A DNA stretch of 42,407 nt from Hemicentrotus pulcherrimus (GCA_003118195.1 BEXV01000527.1:167959-210365); one strand, 5' to 3'; counted from the stretch's first letter, positions 12,814-23,720 are shown. Numbers and translations are program-made. The notes: generated from the letters alone by a model not told the origin.

Positions 12814-12934
12814 ATGAAGGGGACTGTGGGATTATATATGTGGGCATGCATTCTGGGATACGTCACCTGGGGTGGAGCTGCACTACCAACCATCCTGGGA
12901 AAAGAACTCGTCCTTAGTGAGAACGATGGACCAG
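12814..12934 (+). other. TRH: Coding exon 1 of the TRH-type gene (signal peptide)
   Basis: The 121 coding bases give 40 codons plus a single G. The donor is CCAG|GTATAT at 12934/12935. The hydrophobic run from LYMWACILGY through VTWGG is typical of a signal peptide, and the mature part begins near ALPTILGK. The leftover base (phase 1) is exactly what the acceptor at 14771 requires. An in-frame stop lies upstream. A separate signal-peptide exon ahead of a peptide-array exon is a common neuropeptide gene layout. Confidence 0.85.
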
Positions 12935-15619
12935 GTATATTTCCAATCCAATTCCAATAGACTTGTTTTAGGCCTACCAATGTATTCCAATTGATGCATT
13001 TTTATACGTGTTGGAGTCAGTTTCTTTTACCTCTTTCTATAAAAAGATTGTGAAAATTTGATTTATAGTTGATAGATATAGTTTACATCTTCTCAGAACT
13101 TTATTCATGAATCTAAACAGCAAAAGAGATTGACCTATACAAGCTTCTAAGGAAAGAAATGCTTTTGTTATCATGACAAAAAAAAATCACATTGTCATAA
13201 TCATGTAATGCAAAGAGGTAAAATAAATTATTCCAACTGTATATAGGCAACAGTGTAGCATGCGCAATTACATCTCTTTGGATGCTAAAGTTGTTGCTAT
13301 GTCTGTTTTCCTCTAGCAAGCTACTGTTCGATGAGCTTGCATTGAGTTAGTTAACATGTGTATTTTAGCAACAGGCTCATTACTTCAAAAACAAATTAGA
13401 TACATCTAAAACACTTTAAGACTCAACTTGGACATTATCCACCACAATAGTGCAAAGGGCGGCATAGTGTACTGACAATGAATGATCCTCTACAAATTTG
13501 TCACAACCATTGGTATTTCTTTCTTTTAAACGTATATCATTATACTTTATCAGCGTATACTTGAACTGTCAGAAGAACATTGTCAATCGAAGAAGGAACT
13601 ACAATGTTTAATGGAATAGTAAACATGTCAAATAAAAATTGTCACATTCTATCTCATTTGCTATACTGATCCATGCTTGATTAAACAGTGTATTTTCGAA
13701 TTACCAAAACGAGTGTATAGTAAGTTATATCGGGGGAGATCTCGAGGGCATAACATTTACTTTTTTCGATAAGGAACACGCCCAAATACTGCAGTTGACT
13801 ATGTACAATCATTTGAATTTTCAAACAGCTTTATTCACATTATCCAGGCCAAAGCATGCGCTTCGACATTTTCATGATTGCATGAATTCATGAATGTTGA
13901 AATTTGCATCCTCTATTTTTCATTTTCACATTGTGAAATCTCATTTCGGCAAGCGAACGGTTTCAATAAATAGTGCTTTCTCTGGCATTCCTCCTGTCAA
14001 CCTCGCCGATACATAATTGCAAGTTCATCAATAGAAATGTCACCATACAATCTCAAGGTCTACCTCATTATTGCTGGAAGTCGTGTGTACCCTCGATTTA
14101 GGAGTTGATTGGTGCAATTACACACATTTCAAAAGTGACACATTTGATTAAAGTTAATTAGGTGTGAAAATGGTTTCGTCCGTGATTTTCATCATCTCAA
14201 ACAATAATTATGGAGCTGTTGAGCGTATATTCATTCATTGTCAATGAAGCACCGTCACTAGGAACTTAACTAAACATAAGTGTGATTATTGCTGTGTGAC
14301 AAGACCTAGGATTTGTACCTTAAAGGGGACGTTTCGGCTTTCCAACATTGGTAAATATCGAAATAATGATAATGAGATTTAAATCAATCTTAAATTAGAG
14401 GATGCTTTAATCATGAAAATTTCGAAATTGGTCTCGCCATGGTTCTTGTATATATACGAATATAATGTTGTTTAACTCCTGGAATCAACTTGTAGGTAGA
14501 CTTAGAATAAACACAACGTCCTTGTGATGTTCGCAAAAACGCCCCAGTAGCGTTGAAACGTTTGTAGAACGTCTTTTTACGTCCCGAGAACGTCTCGTCT
14601 CTTATTGGATATAATTATTATATTGACTACGATGACGCTACGTTCGTTGGCTTTCCGCAAGAAGTTCGTTAGAGGTACGCATTGTTAACGAATTCTTGCG
14701 GATAGCCGACGAATGCTTGATCAATTAATATCTTATTTTAAACTCAAATATTTTGTCTGTCCAATATGCAGAGATAGCTGACTGGGTGCAAGGAAAGGAG
14801 ATCCCTTTGAGGAATCAATATTGGGGTGATGTAGCGGAGGAAGAAGAGGAAGAAGAACTGTTGTCCCCTGATTCAGAGAAACGCCAGTACCCAGGTGGTA
14901 AAAGACAGTATCCAGGAGGCAAGCGTCAGTATCCAGGAGGGAAACGACAATACCCCGGCGGCAAGCGTCAGTTTCCGGCTGGCAAAAGGCAGTTCGTCGG
15001 AGGTGAACTTATACCATCGCCTGAGCTTCGTCAATGGCCCGGTGGAAAGCGTCAATGGCCCGGTGGAAAGCGTCAATGGCCCGGTGGTAAGCGTCAATGG
15101 CCCGGTGGAAAGCGTCAATACCCAGGTGGTAAGCGTCAATGGCCCGAAGTTAAGAGGCAATACCCTGGTGGCAAACGGTCGGAAGACGATCAAGATCTCC
15201 TGCCCATGGAAATCCGACAATACCCTGGCGGTAAACGCCAGTGGCCCGGTGGTAAACGACAGAATCCCGGAGGCAAGAGGCAATACCCCGGAGGGAAACG
15301 GCAATTTCCTGGTGGAAAGCGGCAGTTCGTCGGTGGAGAAGCACTCGAACAGGAATCGAACATCAACAAGCGATTCGCCCCTGAAGACGACACCATGAAC
15401 TTCTTTAGTCTATCCCAGTTATATGACACGAACGATAATATAGTCGCAGATGAAGGAGAATTAGCTCTAGAGGATCTCCTGGATGACATCATGGTTGACA
15501 CGAGGCCAGAGTTTGAAGACCCAAGGGACTTGTTACTAGGCAATGTTGATCCAGATGATGCTCTTGCTTTAGATTTATCGGCTTTACTTGGAGATAGAAA
15601 CCCAATCAACGGGTGGTAA
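12814..15619 (+). CDS. TRH: TRH-type (pQYPGamide) neuropeptide precursor, join(12814..12934,14772..15619)
   Basis: This is a secreted prohormone for thyrotropin-releasing-hormone-type neuropeptides, ligands of TRH-type G-protein-coupled receptors. Exon 1 gives 40 residues plus one base. It starts MKGTVGLYMW, with a hydrophobic signal-peptide core and a probable cleavage site after WGGA, around residue 22. Exon 2 supplies the other two bases of codon 41 (Glu), and the frame then runs to TAA at 15617-15619, for 322 residues in all. After an acidic spacer containing a Glu run, basic cleavage sites release eight QYPGG, five QWPGG and one each of QFPAG, QFPGG and QNPGG. All of these have the C-terminal Gly needed for amidation and an N-terminal Gln for pyroglutamate. 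One QWPEV and two QFVGGE-starting peptides lack the amidation signal. Cleavage is at Lys-Arg except for single-Arg sites before two units. The tail after the last Lys-Arg is long and acidic (FAPEDD...). The array matches what is known of sea urchin TRH-type precursors; the exon join is my inference from splice sites and phase. Confidence 0.93.
12935..14771 (+). other. Phase-1 intron of the TRH-type gene
   Basis: The intron is 1837 bases, opening GTATAT and closing TTTTGTCTGTCCAATATGCAG. Most of it is AT-rich and featureless. The last 260 bases (from about 14510) are richer in CpG, contain repeated AACGT strings and include an imperfect inverted repeat, so they look like an inserted repeat element. 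Confidence 0.8.
14643..14713. repeat. Imperfect inverted repeat just upstream of the peptide exon
   Basis: The arm at 14643-14671 (starting TTCGTTGGCT) pairs with 14686-14713 (ending AGCCGACGAA) with a few mismatches and a one-base gap; the loop is about 14 bases. It lies 58 bases before the 3' splice site at 14771. In the pre-mRNA it could fold into a stem near the branch-point region. It may equally be a MITE remnant. Confidence 0.7.
14885..15373 (+). repeat. In-frame 21-bp neuropeptide repeat array
   Basis: Nineteen peptide copies start with Gln, and most are seven codons long including Lys-Arg. The order is QYPGG x4, QFPAG, QFVGGE-long, QWPGG x4, QYPGG, QWPEV, QYPGG, an acidic spacer (SEDDQDLLPMEIR), QYPGG, QWPGG, QNPGG, QYPGG, QFPGG, QFVGGE-long. 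The four QWPGG units at 15029-15112 are almost identical DNA, while the QYPGG units differ at synonymous positions. Long open frames in other frames and on the other strand over this array are by-products of the 21-bp periodicity. Confidence 0.95.
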
Positions 15620-16881
15620 CATCACCGATCACAAGGAACCCACTTTTGCTTCATTGTCGTTCTTTTAACAGAATATTTTCGAAAAAGATATTATGAGAAA
15701 AAAAATTACACTTTACACAGAATCAATTACAGGCTAGTTGTGTAAAAAAAAAAATCGTTTATCATCATAAAGCCTTTTCTGCAGATGCTGTGCTATTAAA
15801 CGATTTTAGAGAGAAACAAAAAGATGAAAAAGTTATATTTGTACACATCAACGTTTGTGCTTGGTTCTCGTTCCCTGTAGTTAGAGTAGGTTAAATATCA
15901 AACCCCTCGGGGGAAGACATTAATGGTACAGAAAGATATAATGTTCGTCATCCTTCCTCGAGTAACGGGAGAGAAATGAAAATTGTGTATCAAAAAGTAT
16001 TCAATTACATGATAATTTTTTAATAGAAGATCACAATATTGGGAATATTATTTCATTCTATATTTTTTTGTTATTTCTATTTTTATTATAGTTTTGCGGA
16101 GAAGTTTCACCCAATGCTGGGATCGATTTTGTATTTCCGTATAAGTGGTTGAAATAAGCCTAAAGGAGAAAAAAAATCCATTTTCCTGCTACAATTGAAA
16201 AGGGGTCGTGAGATGAAATTGTTGTTGTAATCGAAAATATAAGGTTCTGGTATAAACGGTAATGGAGGGAGAAGCTCCTCAGTCTTGTTTCTTTTTCTTC
16301 ATATCGTGGTTCAAATATCCAATTGTAAATATGAATAGAAAGCATTGTTTATATGTTGTGTTATTTATCATCATAAATAGTGTAAAGATACTTTTAAGAC
16401 TTTATATAGTTTTTGTCTCTCGAACATTGTCGAAAGATTCTCGTGTGTATTCTTCATGAATAATCGGAGATGATTAAACAAACAAAAACATTTCTGCCCT
16501 ATAAGAACTAGAATCCGTCCTATCAGTCTAATTGTTCCATTTTCTGTCGATTACAAGAATGTATTCTATGTCAACCTTGCCGTGATTATGATATTCTTAA
16601 TCTCTTTTTATCTTGTCTCTTTTCCTCATCCCATCCATTTGATTTAATGTATAGCGAAGAGGGCCTTAATAATGTTAAAAATGACCTATTTCTGGCAATG
16701 GACAAAGCGTGTAAATCATTCATGGATCAAAAGTAAAAAAAATACGTGATAATTTCGTTAGTACAGCATCTTTGATAACATCACTTAAAAGTTAGCTTTC
16801 CACAAGTCAAATTAAAATTCCAAAGACTATTTAAACCAAAGGTCCGACCAACGGAGCAGTTAACGTAGCCTTACTAATAAA
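15620..16881 (+). other. Probable 3' UTR and candidate poly(A) signals
   Basis: After the TAA the sequence turns AT-rich at once. Candidate signals are ATTAAA at 15795-15800 and 16473-16478, and AATAAA at 16876-16881. I cannot choose among them from sequence alone; the nearest would give a 3' UTR of about 200 bases. No other gene is visible in this stretch. Confidence 0.35.
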
Positions 16882-17109
16882 TACATGAATAACCGAGAAT
16901 CATTTTTACGGGGGACGATCATAGTTAGATCACTATCTCTGCGTTAGTTTTTATACATTATCCTCTTGCATGACTTGTTAAGTTTATGCCCGTTGAATGA
17001 CGTATGACTGCGTGGATGATTTCGTTGGTCTTTGATGCACTATTATGAGAGTGTTATCGTTTAAAAGGTGATGCAGAATCAACAAGGTAAACAGAGCATT
17101 TAATTACTG

Positions 17110-17305
17110 GCGCACATACTATTAACCTTCATCGACTTGATTAGCGCATGAACTATTGACCTTCAAAGATTTGATAAGCGCATGTACTATTGACCTTCAT
17201 AGACTTGATTAGCGCATGTACTATTGACCTTCATAGACTTGATTAGCGCATGTACTTCATAGACTTGATTAGCGCATGTACTATTGACCTTCATAGACTT
17301 GATTA
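17110..17305. repeat. 34-bp minisatellite, six units
   Basis: Units of the form GCGCATGTACTATTGACCTT plus CATAGACTTGATTA start at 17110, 17144, 17178, 17212, 17246 and 17272. The first two are diverged, the third, fourth and sixth are identical, and the fifth (17246-17271) lacks 8 bases. The reverse-strand open frame over it is only the translated repeat. Confidence 0.95.
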
Positions 17306-18870
17306 GCACAATATAGCACAAACGAAATGGCGCTTCGTGTGGTATTATAAGGGTAAATTTGTGTGATAAGGGTTGACGACTCTGTACGTCGTAATGATTA
17401 CGTAACAATAATAATGAATCTACTCGTGGAGAAACAAAAATTGCGCCATATTCCAAATCAAGATGATTTTGGTAGTAGCATGAAAAGTAAACTGAATATG
17501 ACATTTCATCAAAATATATCATTCAAACTTGCAAGTTAACAATATATCATTCTATTCAATTCTGTTCTTTGCATGAAATATAAAAAAAAACATATGACAA
17601 AATATTATGTTTTTGATCAGGCCTCATAATGCATTAAAGAAAAAAGATGGTAAAAATATATCTTGCACGTGGTTCAAACTATGTCACGCGCATTTAGATG
17701 TTATAATAATACCCCGAATCGAAATAATTCATCAAATCAAATGGCCTTTCTTTATGTTGAAATCATTTAATGAAGACATTATCAGACAATGACAACATAC
17801 ACTTTGATCCAAGAAGTGAGTGTTTTATTGTCAACCAAAACAATGTGTGGGTAATGTTGCGAATGAAAGAAACGAAAATGCGTTTGAAGATGTTTGTTCT
17901 TGCTGTCTTTGAACTGAATATTTTCTAGTCAGCTTTAAAATGCTTATCATTACACATAACGATGTAATTAAATATGACAAGAAAGGACTTTTAAGCAGTC
18001 GATAGCACTTGAAAGCGATTAATTAGAATTAATATATAGTTCCTAAATCACTCACCTTTTTCATTTCAATAGTTTGACTTATAATATTCATTTTATATAG
18101 GCCTACTGTAAAAGTTGAGATAATTGAATTATAAAATATACTAATTAGCAATTAATTACGACGTGAGTTGAAATTACGAATGTGTCAGATTTAAAATCTA
18201 ACCTCTATTAAGAACATCAACAATGGCCTATCATAACGTGTTGTTTAGTAATAAAGGCAAAATAGAGACTGAAGTAAATCCAATAAAATAACAAACAATT
18301 AGTAATTGAATGAATGTGACATTGCTTTATTCTTGTCATTTGGAGTAGGAACAGTTTTGTTCGTGCAAAAGTCTGTTGCACAAAATTATTAATTGAGACC
18401 GTCGTTAGTCTCCTGATGCTAAATGAAAGCTTTAAAGAGTAAGATATCTTTCAACTTGAATCAATGTCATAATGGACCACAAATTCATATTTTGCTTTTT
18501 CTGGGGCCGAATGACAATTAACTTGTTCTCTGATGCGGGATGGGATTTTAATGTGTCATATTGTGGTATCATGTACAGTGTACTACAAAGTGACCAATCT
18601 TCCATTTTAAAAGAAGAGTGTTTTCTTTATGATGATATCAATAAACAACATGACCAAACATAATATTATCGGCAGTGTATGAAAAGTGTGTAAATTAGCC
18701 CTTGTATCTATGGTGTCCATTCAATCAATCATTCACTAAATAAAAGTATCATTTTGGATTCTGCGAGTGTAAAGTAACGTTTGTCTCTCTCACATATTGA
18801 GTGTCCTAAAAAGATATATACAACATTGATTGTATTTATCAGAGGAAAATGAACAGTTACAGAACGGGGA
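17306..18870. other. AT-rich intergenic DNA, nothing recognised
   Basis: There are no open frames with family resemblance, no RNA gene signature and no clear repeat. It is about two-thirds A+T with ordinary short homopolymers. Confidence 0.5.
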
Positions 18871-18875
18871 GTGAG

Positions 18876-18929
<54 letters not shown>

Positions 18930-19095
18930 GAGAGAGTCATATAGAGAGAGAGATAGTCAGAGAAAGAGAGAGAGGGGGGGGGGTGATGTGAAGGGAAGAG
19001 CGATAAAAGAAGAAAACAAAGCACAACATACATGTATCTTCTCAAAAGGTGAGATAAACACCTGAAGAGGAAGCTCGTGTTAACGAGAGAGGTTC

Positions 19096-19126
<31 letters not shown>

Positions 19127-19205
19127 AAAGGGGGGAGAGAGAGAGAGAGATAGAGAAAGAGAGAGAGATGATATAGCGATAAAATGGGGAGGAGAGAGAG
19201 AGAGA
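18876..19205. repeat. (TA)n/(GA)n microsatellite cluster
   Basis: A (TA)n tract flows into (GA)n at 18876-18923. Further (GA)n blocks follow at about 18940-18974, 19096-19121, 19134-19168 and 19191-19204, separated by short spacers and G runs. Confidence 0.95.
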
Positions 19206-22200
19206 AAAATTAACTCGGGTAATTAACATATTATTTCAACATTAAGATAATTAAAGCAAAGGAAAATATACATAATTTGACTTTCAGCGCAGATTACGCA
19301 TATTAGGCATACAAAGCACCGTAATATCATATTCATAGAAATATACAAAAATAAATAGAATTTATTAATACACAGAATTCAGGAATCCTTAGTCTTGGAC
19401 AATTGATTTAAGAACTCAAAGTATTCTCATTCAAATGTTCCGATTGAATTTCGAGAACAGAATAAATCAATCGAACACATCCTCAAATGGATCGCCTCTC
19501 CCCACTCCATATTCCTGTTTAAATAAAGATATTTAAAAATGTAAACCGTACAAATGTTATCGTGTATTCAGTGGTCTAATTCATTTGGGGGGGGGAGTCT
19601 TTTAACAGGCGCAAAAAAAAAAAAAAGCGCAAGAAAACTTGATGACTTGAAAGGAATCAGGAAAAAGCTGGATGCTAGAGGATACTTCGTCATAACAAAT
19701 GACACTGCGGCTATGCTAGAAAGTGAATTAGATTACAACATCAATCTTATATTGTCAATCAACATACTAATTCTCCTCTTGTAAGAAGAAGAAAAATGGG
19801 TCTTCGAAATGGCTTGGGATTCAGGTTCAATTTTTTTGGCGACTCAATCGTTAAAATGTGAAATCGTTAAAATCAAAACTTTTTCAGACTTTTGTCATTT
19901 CAATTAATACAAATTCACTACTGCGGTTAGTTTGCTGGAAGGATAATTATTCAGTAGATTAATACATGTCAGATAAATAAGAGCATCACATTTCAAATCC
20001 TAAAGCCAGTTTTAGTTTAGGTAGTGCTACCCCTGAAGAAGAAGAAGAAGAAGAAAACTCATTTCAGTTGATAGATAGATAGTATGATACTAACAAAATA
20101 CTAAGCTGCTGTGCCAATTTTTATTTGAAGAAAGAGTCGATTTGTGGTAAAGGTAATCTAAATTTTGCGATATTGTCAATTCTTTTTATGTCAGATTACA
20201 GGGAGTCATAATAATACAAATGTCCCCCAAAAAAGGAGTGACTCTTCAAATGTCCTCATATTCAAAATATCACTAGAAAAAGCTTTAGGACAAAAGAGTC
20301 ATGCCACATGAGTGCGTTGTCCGATGTACCAATTTTCTTTTGTGGAATGTATGTGCTCTAAATCAAGATGAGGTCAGTAGCTTATAAATTTGAAGATTCC
20401 AAACCTAACAGTATACATCAATTTCTAGCTATCTACCTTTCCAACATGCTTCCAGTTTCGTTCACAATCTTAATGCATGATTAGAACTCAATCTTTTTTT
20501 TTTTTAAAGAAGATATTATATTAAACAAGTGGGAGGTCAAAATAATTTACATCCATGGACTAGATGTGTGTTCTCTAGTAGCATGATCACCTTCAAAGAA
20601 AAGAAAGAGAATAATGACAAATAGAAATGTTAAACGGACAATTTTAACTGACTTTGTGGGACAATAGCGGAGGACATATTCATAAACTTGATGTTCTTTC
20701 AAATTATCTTTGATTTTCATTCCTTATTTTGGTTTTTTTTTTATTTCTGTTTATCTTACTTTCTTTCTTTCATTCACTTGAAAATTAGGTTCAAACTGGG
20801 GGTTCAAATAAGCTTTTTGAAACATAAATTAAATATACAGTGGTCCAGAGCATGATAATGCTGATCACAAACCAGGGGTAGTATCCTCTTACTTCTGAGA
20901 CTGAAACGGGGTTTTCCCATTCACATCCATTCAAAGTGTGAGCCTGAAGTCATTTTAAACAGGTAATAAACCTCCACAAGACATGAAATATCATATTTTA
21001 CAATTTGTCAGAGTGGAGGAAGATCTATGATGTTTTGATCATGCTTTGAGGGGGTCTTTTATGGTGTATCTGGAATTCTTCTGATGAGCTCATGCGGACC
21101 AAAGCTCCAAGGAGCTTCATGCCACATTGTAGGATTTTGAAAATAGTTCATCTGCTTTATAAAAAAATCAACCTTTTCGCGAAAAGAATGTAAGGGAAAG
21201 AACAACTAAAAAAAATAAAATGAATCATTGTTATACTGATTCGAGCTGTAGAGGGCGCTATGTATGCCAGAGAGTAGAGTCATACTCTCGAGAGTTTATG
21301 ATGAGTGTCCCTTTTTAAATATGACAAATGCCACTTTTACTTTAAAAATGATATTCTTTTGTTGTGTGTGAAAGCATTATTCGCCATATCGTGCCCAACT
21401 TGAACCGGGTACCCCACACTCTCCTAAAAAAAGACTCTGTTATAGCGCAATACCACCTTTCAATTCAATTCTACTTCATTCGTCCAAATTTAATGGAAAG
21501 TTAACTTGGGATTATGTTTGGTATCCAAACAATGAAATAAGTATATAACCAACAAATGCAGTAATAATCGGGAAAATGGGATCAATATAGACGGATATCC
21601 AGAACTCGGAGGAGAAATTGCACACAATCATGATTATAAACATTAATAACATGTTTAATGATGTGAGCCATGCACAGAATTTGAAAGTACCAAGGGAGAA
21701 CAAAATGAGACAGGGACGATAGGAAGGAAGAAGGACGGTAGAGGTGAGGAAAGAAGAAAATAAGTCAGAAGAAGAGAAGGAAAACAAAGAAAAGATAACT
21801 GATGTGAAGTAAAGAATATAGAAGTAAGAGAGAATGTGGTGTTTTTGCTCGATCGATAACCAGTTAATGTATTTATAACTTCATTCATATTCCGCAACAC
21901 TAAAAGTAAAAATATGTTCAAATTAATATAAAGTCTCTAAAGCGAACAGCTGTTGCAAATCGAGATACAATCAAAATGCAAAGGAAAAGTCGTCAACAAA
22001 TAATGAGGGCATGCATTTACAATTTAACCCTCAGAAGGTGAGAGGGGCATTATGCCTTGAATTGTGCATTATAATTGAACTGTAGTTAGAAATAAAAAAA
22101 ATAAAAATACATATAAGTTTAAAAAAACACTCAAATACATAAGAAATTATCAAAACAAGATATAACATAAAATATAACCTAGCTCTTCTAAATTTGTTGT

Positions 22201-22220
22201 CGTATTATTGTTTCAAATGG
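19206..22220. other. Intergenic DNA, no gene recognised
   Basis: The content is AT-rich DNA with a (GAA)n tract at about 20036-20056 and a poly-G/poly-A pair near 19587-19627. Text at about 20428-20455 (CTACCTTTCCAACATGCTTCCAG) resembles text at about 37903-37925, so part of 20.2-20.5 kb may be an old interspersed repeat. I see no credible coding region. Confidence 0.4.
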
Positions 22221-22422
22221 TCTAGCGAATACATGAAGTGAAAAAGAATGCTGACATATAAACAAATATAATTATGATTTATTGGTAAAAAGGTGAATTT
22301 TATGACCTTATTTGCATAAAATACCATAAATATGAAATGAGTAAATTTTTCAAAAATTAATTAAATTGAATTCACTTCACTTCACATGCGTGCAAATTTT
22401 TTCGGCCCTCAGAAGGTGAGAG
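22028..22422. repeat. Direct pair of a 17-bp motif (22028-22044 and 22406-22422)
   Basis: CCCTCAGAAGGTGAGAG occurs exactly at 22028-22044 and again at 22406-22422. The first is followed by GGGCATTATGCC and the second by a GGGGCCACAATGC context. The two copies probably belong to a dispersed repeat family. They straddle the left arm of the long inverted repeat at 22227. Confidence 0.7.
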
Positions 22423-23310
22423 ATCTTAGGGGCCACAATGCTCCACCCCCCCCCCTCCGACCGCATCAAGACTTCAAATAGCCCGGCCTTTTTAGGGTTA
22501 ATATTAAGAAACAAGTTTGGTGACTAAATCTAATGCAAAGGACTGATTTGTTCACCCCTATCCATCATAAAAAACACAATTATAATTTTGATAAATGATG
22601 TGATTAACATTTTTTTTGGACTTAAGTCATTATGAATAATAATAACTATATGAAGAGATTAAAAGTCGCCCTGTATTATTCGTATAATTTACCTGAAAGT
22701 TCTTAACTCACTGTTGAAGGGGAAAATAGTGATGATGATTTATGTCCTGTCAAATATCGGTGTAGTAAGAGAGAACAGCCAAACGCAATCTCCTTTTCGG
22801 TTTTGATACATTTCACCATCGGAGACAGGGCTAAATAAGCCCCCCGCCCCCCCCCCCTCCCCCACATACACATATTCAATACTGTATATCTCTCGACAAA
22901 GAGGGCATACTTCACGAACTTGAATTGTCAAACTTTGCAAGTTGGATGGCGCAATGATGTACGGAAAGAATAGGGAAAAGACATTTTCACATCAAACAGA
23001 AACAGCAAAAACATCCAAGTATTACAAATCAAAAATTCAAAAATGTAAAATTATACTATATAAAGAGCTGATGCGGGCTTTAAGTGAGATCACTGAAGAC
23101 GCCATTTATGCTTACGACCAAGGAAAAAATCACATCAACCGCATTTACGGCACTATGTTTTCATTACAGTATTTGAGTATTATGGAAGAAAGTAAATGTT
23201 CTTTTGCATATTTATGGTAATTTATGCAAATAAGGTCATAAAGTTTACCTTTTTACCCCATAAATCATATATTCTTTATATTTTAGCATTCTTTTTCACT
23301 ACATGTATTC
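22227..23310. mobile_element. Pair of ~105-bp inverted repeats flanking 872 bp
   Basis: The arm at 22227-22334 is homologous, in reverse complement, to 23207-23310, at roughly 85 percent identity by eye with small gaps. Homology stops abruptly at both ends of each arm. Shared landmarks are GAATACATG at the outer ends, GGTAAAAAGGT in the middle and ATGACCTTATTTGCAT near the inner ends. The enclosed 872 bases include poly-C and poly-G runs and a 92-codon forward open frame at 22942-23220 with no family resemblance. This is either a degenerate foldback DNA transposon or two opposed copies of one short element. Confidence 0.65.
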
Positions 23311-23311
23311 T

Positions 23312-23680
23312 AAAAAGAGTTCGGAAAGTTGCAAAATGTGGTTTTTAAGAAGAATGATGAAAATCCCCTGGACTGACAAAGTTAGTAATGAGGAAGTTTT
23401 TACACGAGCTGTGGAGTGCAAGGAAAAATGCTACGTGAGATGTTGATCAGGCAGTTGAAGTTCATGGGTCACATTACACGTAAAGAAGGCCTAGAGAATC
23501 TCGCTTTGACAGAGAAAATTGTGGGAAGTAGAAGTAAGGGAAGAAGGAGGATACTTTGGATGAACAGTCTGCAAAAACTGTTGGAAGAGAGAGGAGTGAA
23601 AGAACTGGGAGTGGTACTAGAAGGCTAGAAACCGAGGGTTGTGGAACAGCATGATCGCCAAAGTCAAACGATATGGCACT

Positions 23681-23683
<3 letters not shown>
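23312..23683 (+). pseudogene. 3' end of a non-LTR retrotransposon (RTE-like), frameshifted
   Basis: The conceptual protein is the C-terminal tail after the reverse transcriptase core. It reads RRMMKIPWTDKVSNEEVF, then (after a frameshift near 23416) LIRQLKFMGHITRKEGLENL, then SRSKGRRRILWMNSLQ. After a second frameshift near 23630 it ends WNSMIAKVKRYGT and a TAG stop at 23681-23683. The RQLxFxGHIxRxxGLExLxLT, GRxRxxW and MIAxVxRxGT-stop pattern is typical of RTE-type and related LINE ORF2 termini. Only about 120 residues remain; the endonuclease and RT core are absent. Two frameshifts and the 5' truncation mark a dead copy. Confidence 0.75.

Positions 23684-23720
<37 letters not shown>

Noticed and set aside
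14753..14771. In-frame extension of the peptide exon upstream to a TTG start
   Set aside because: TTG is not a usual eukaryotic start, the stretch carries no signal peptide, and a good 3' splice site (ending CAATATGCAG) sits at 14771.
14873..15304. 143-residue minus-strand open frame and other overlapping frames across the peptide array
   Set aside because: They arise because the 21-bp coding repeat keeps all frames open; the + strand frame with signal peptide, dibasic sites and amidation glycines is the real one.
19554..19784. 76-residue frame with a Lys-rich start and KLDDLKGIRKKLDARGYFV
   Set aside because: The Lys run is a poly-A tract and the frame has no relatives I know or splice signals; coding status unsupported.
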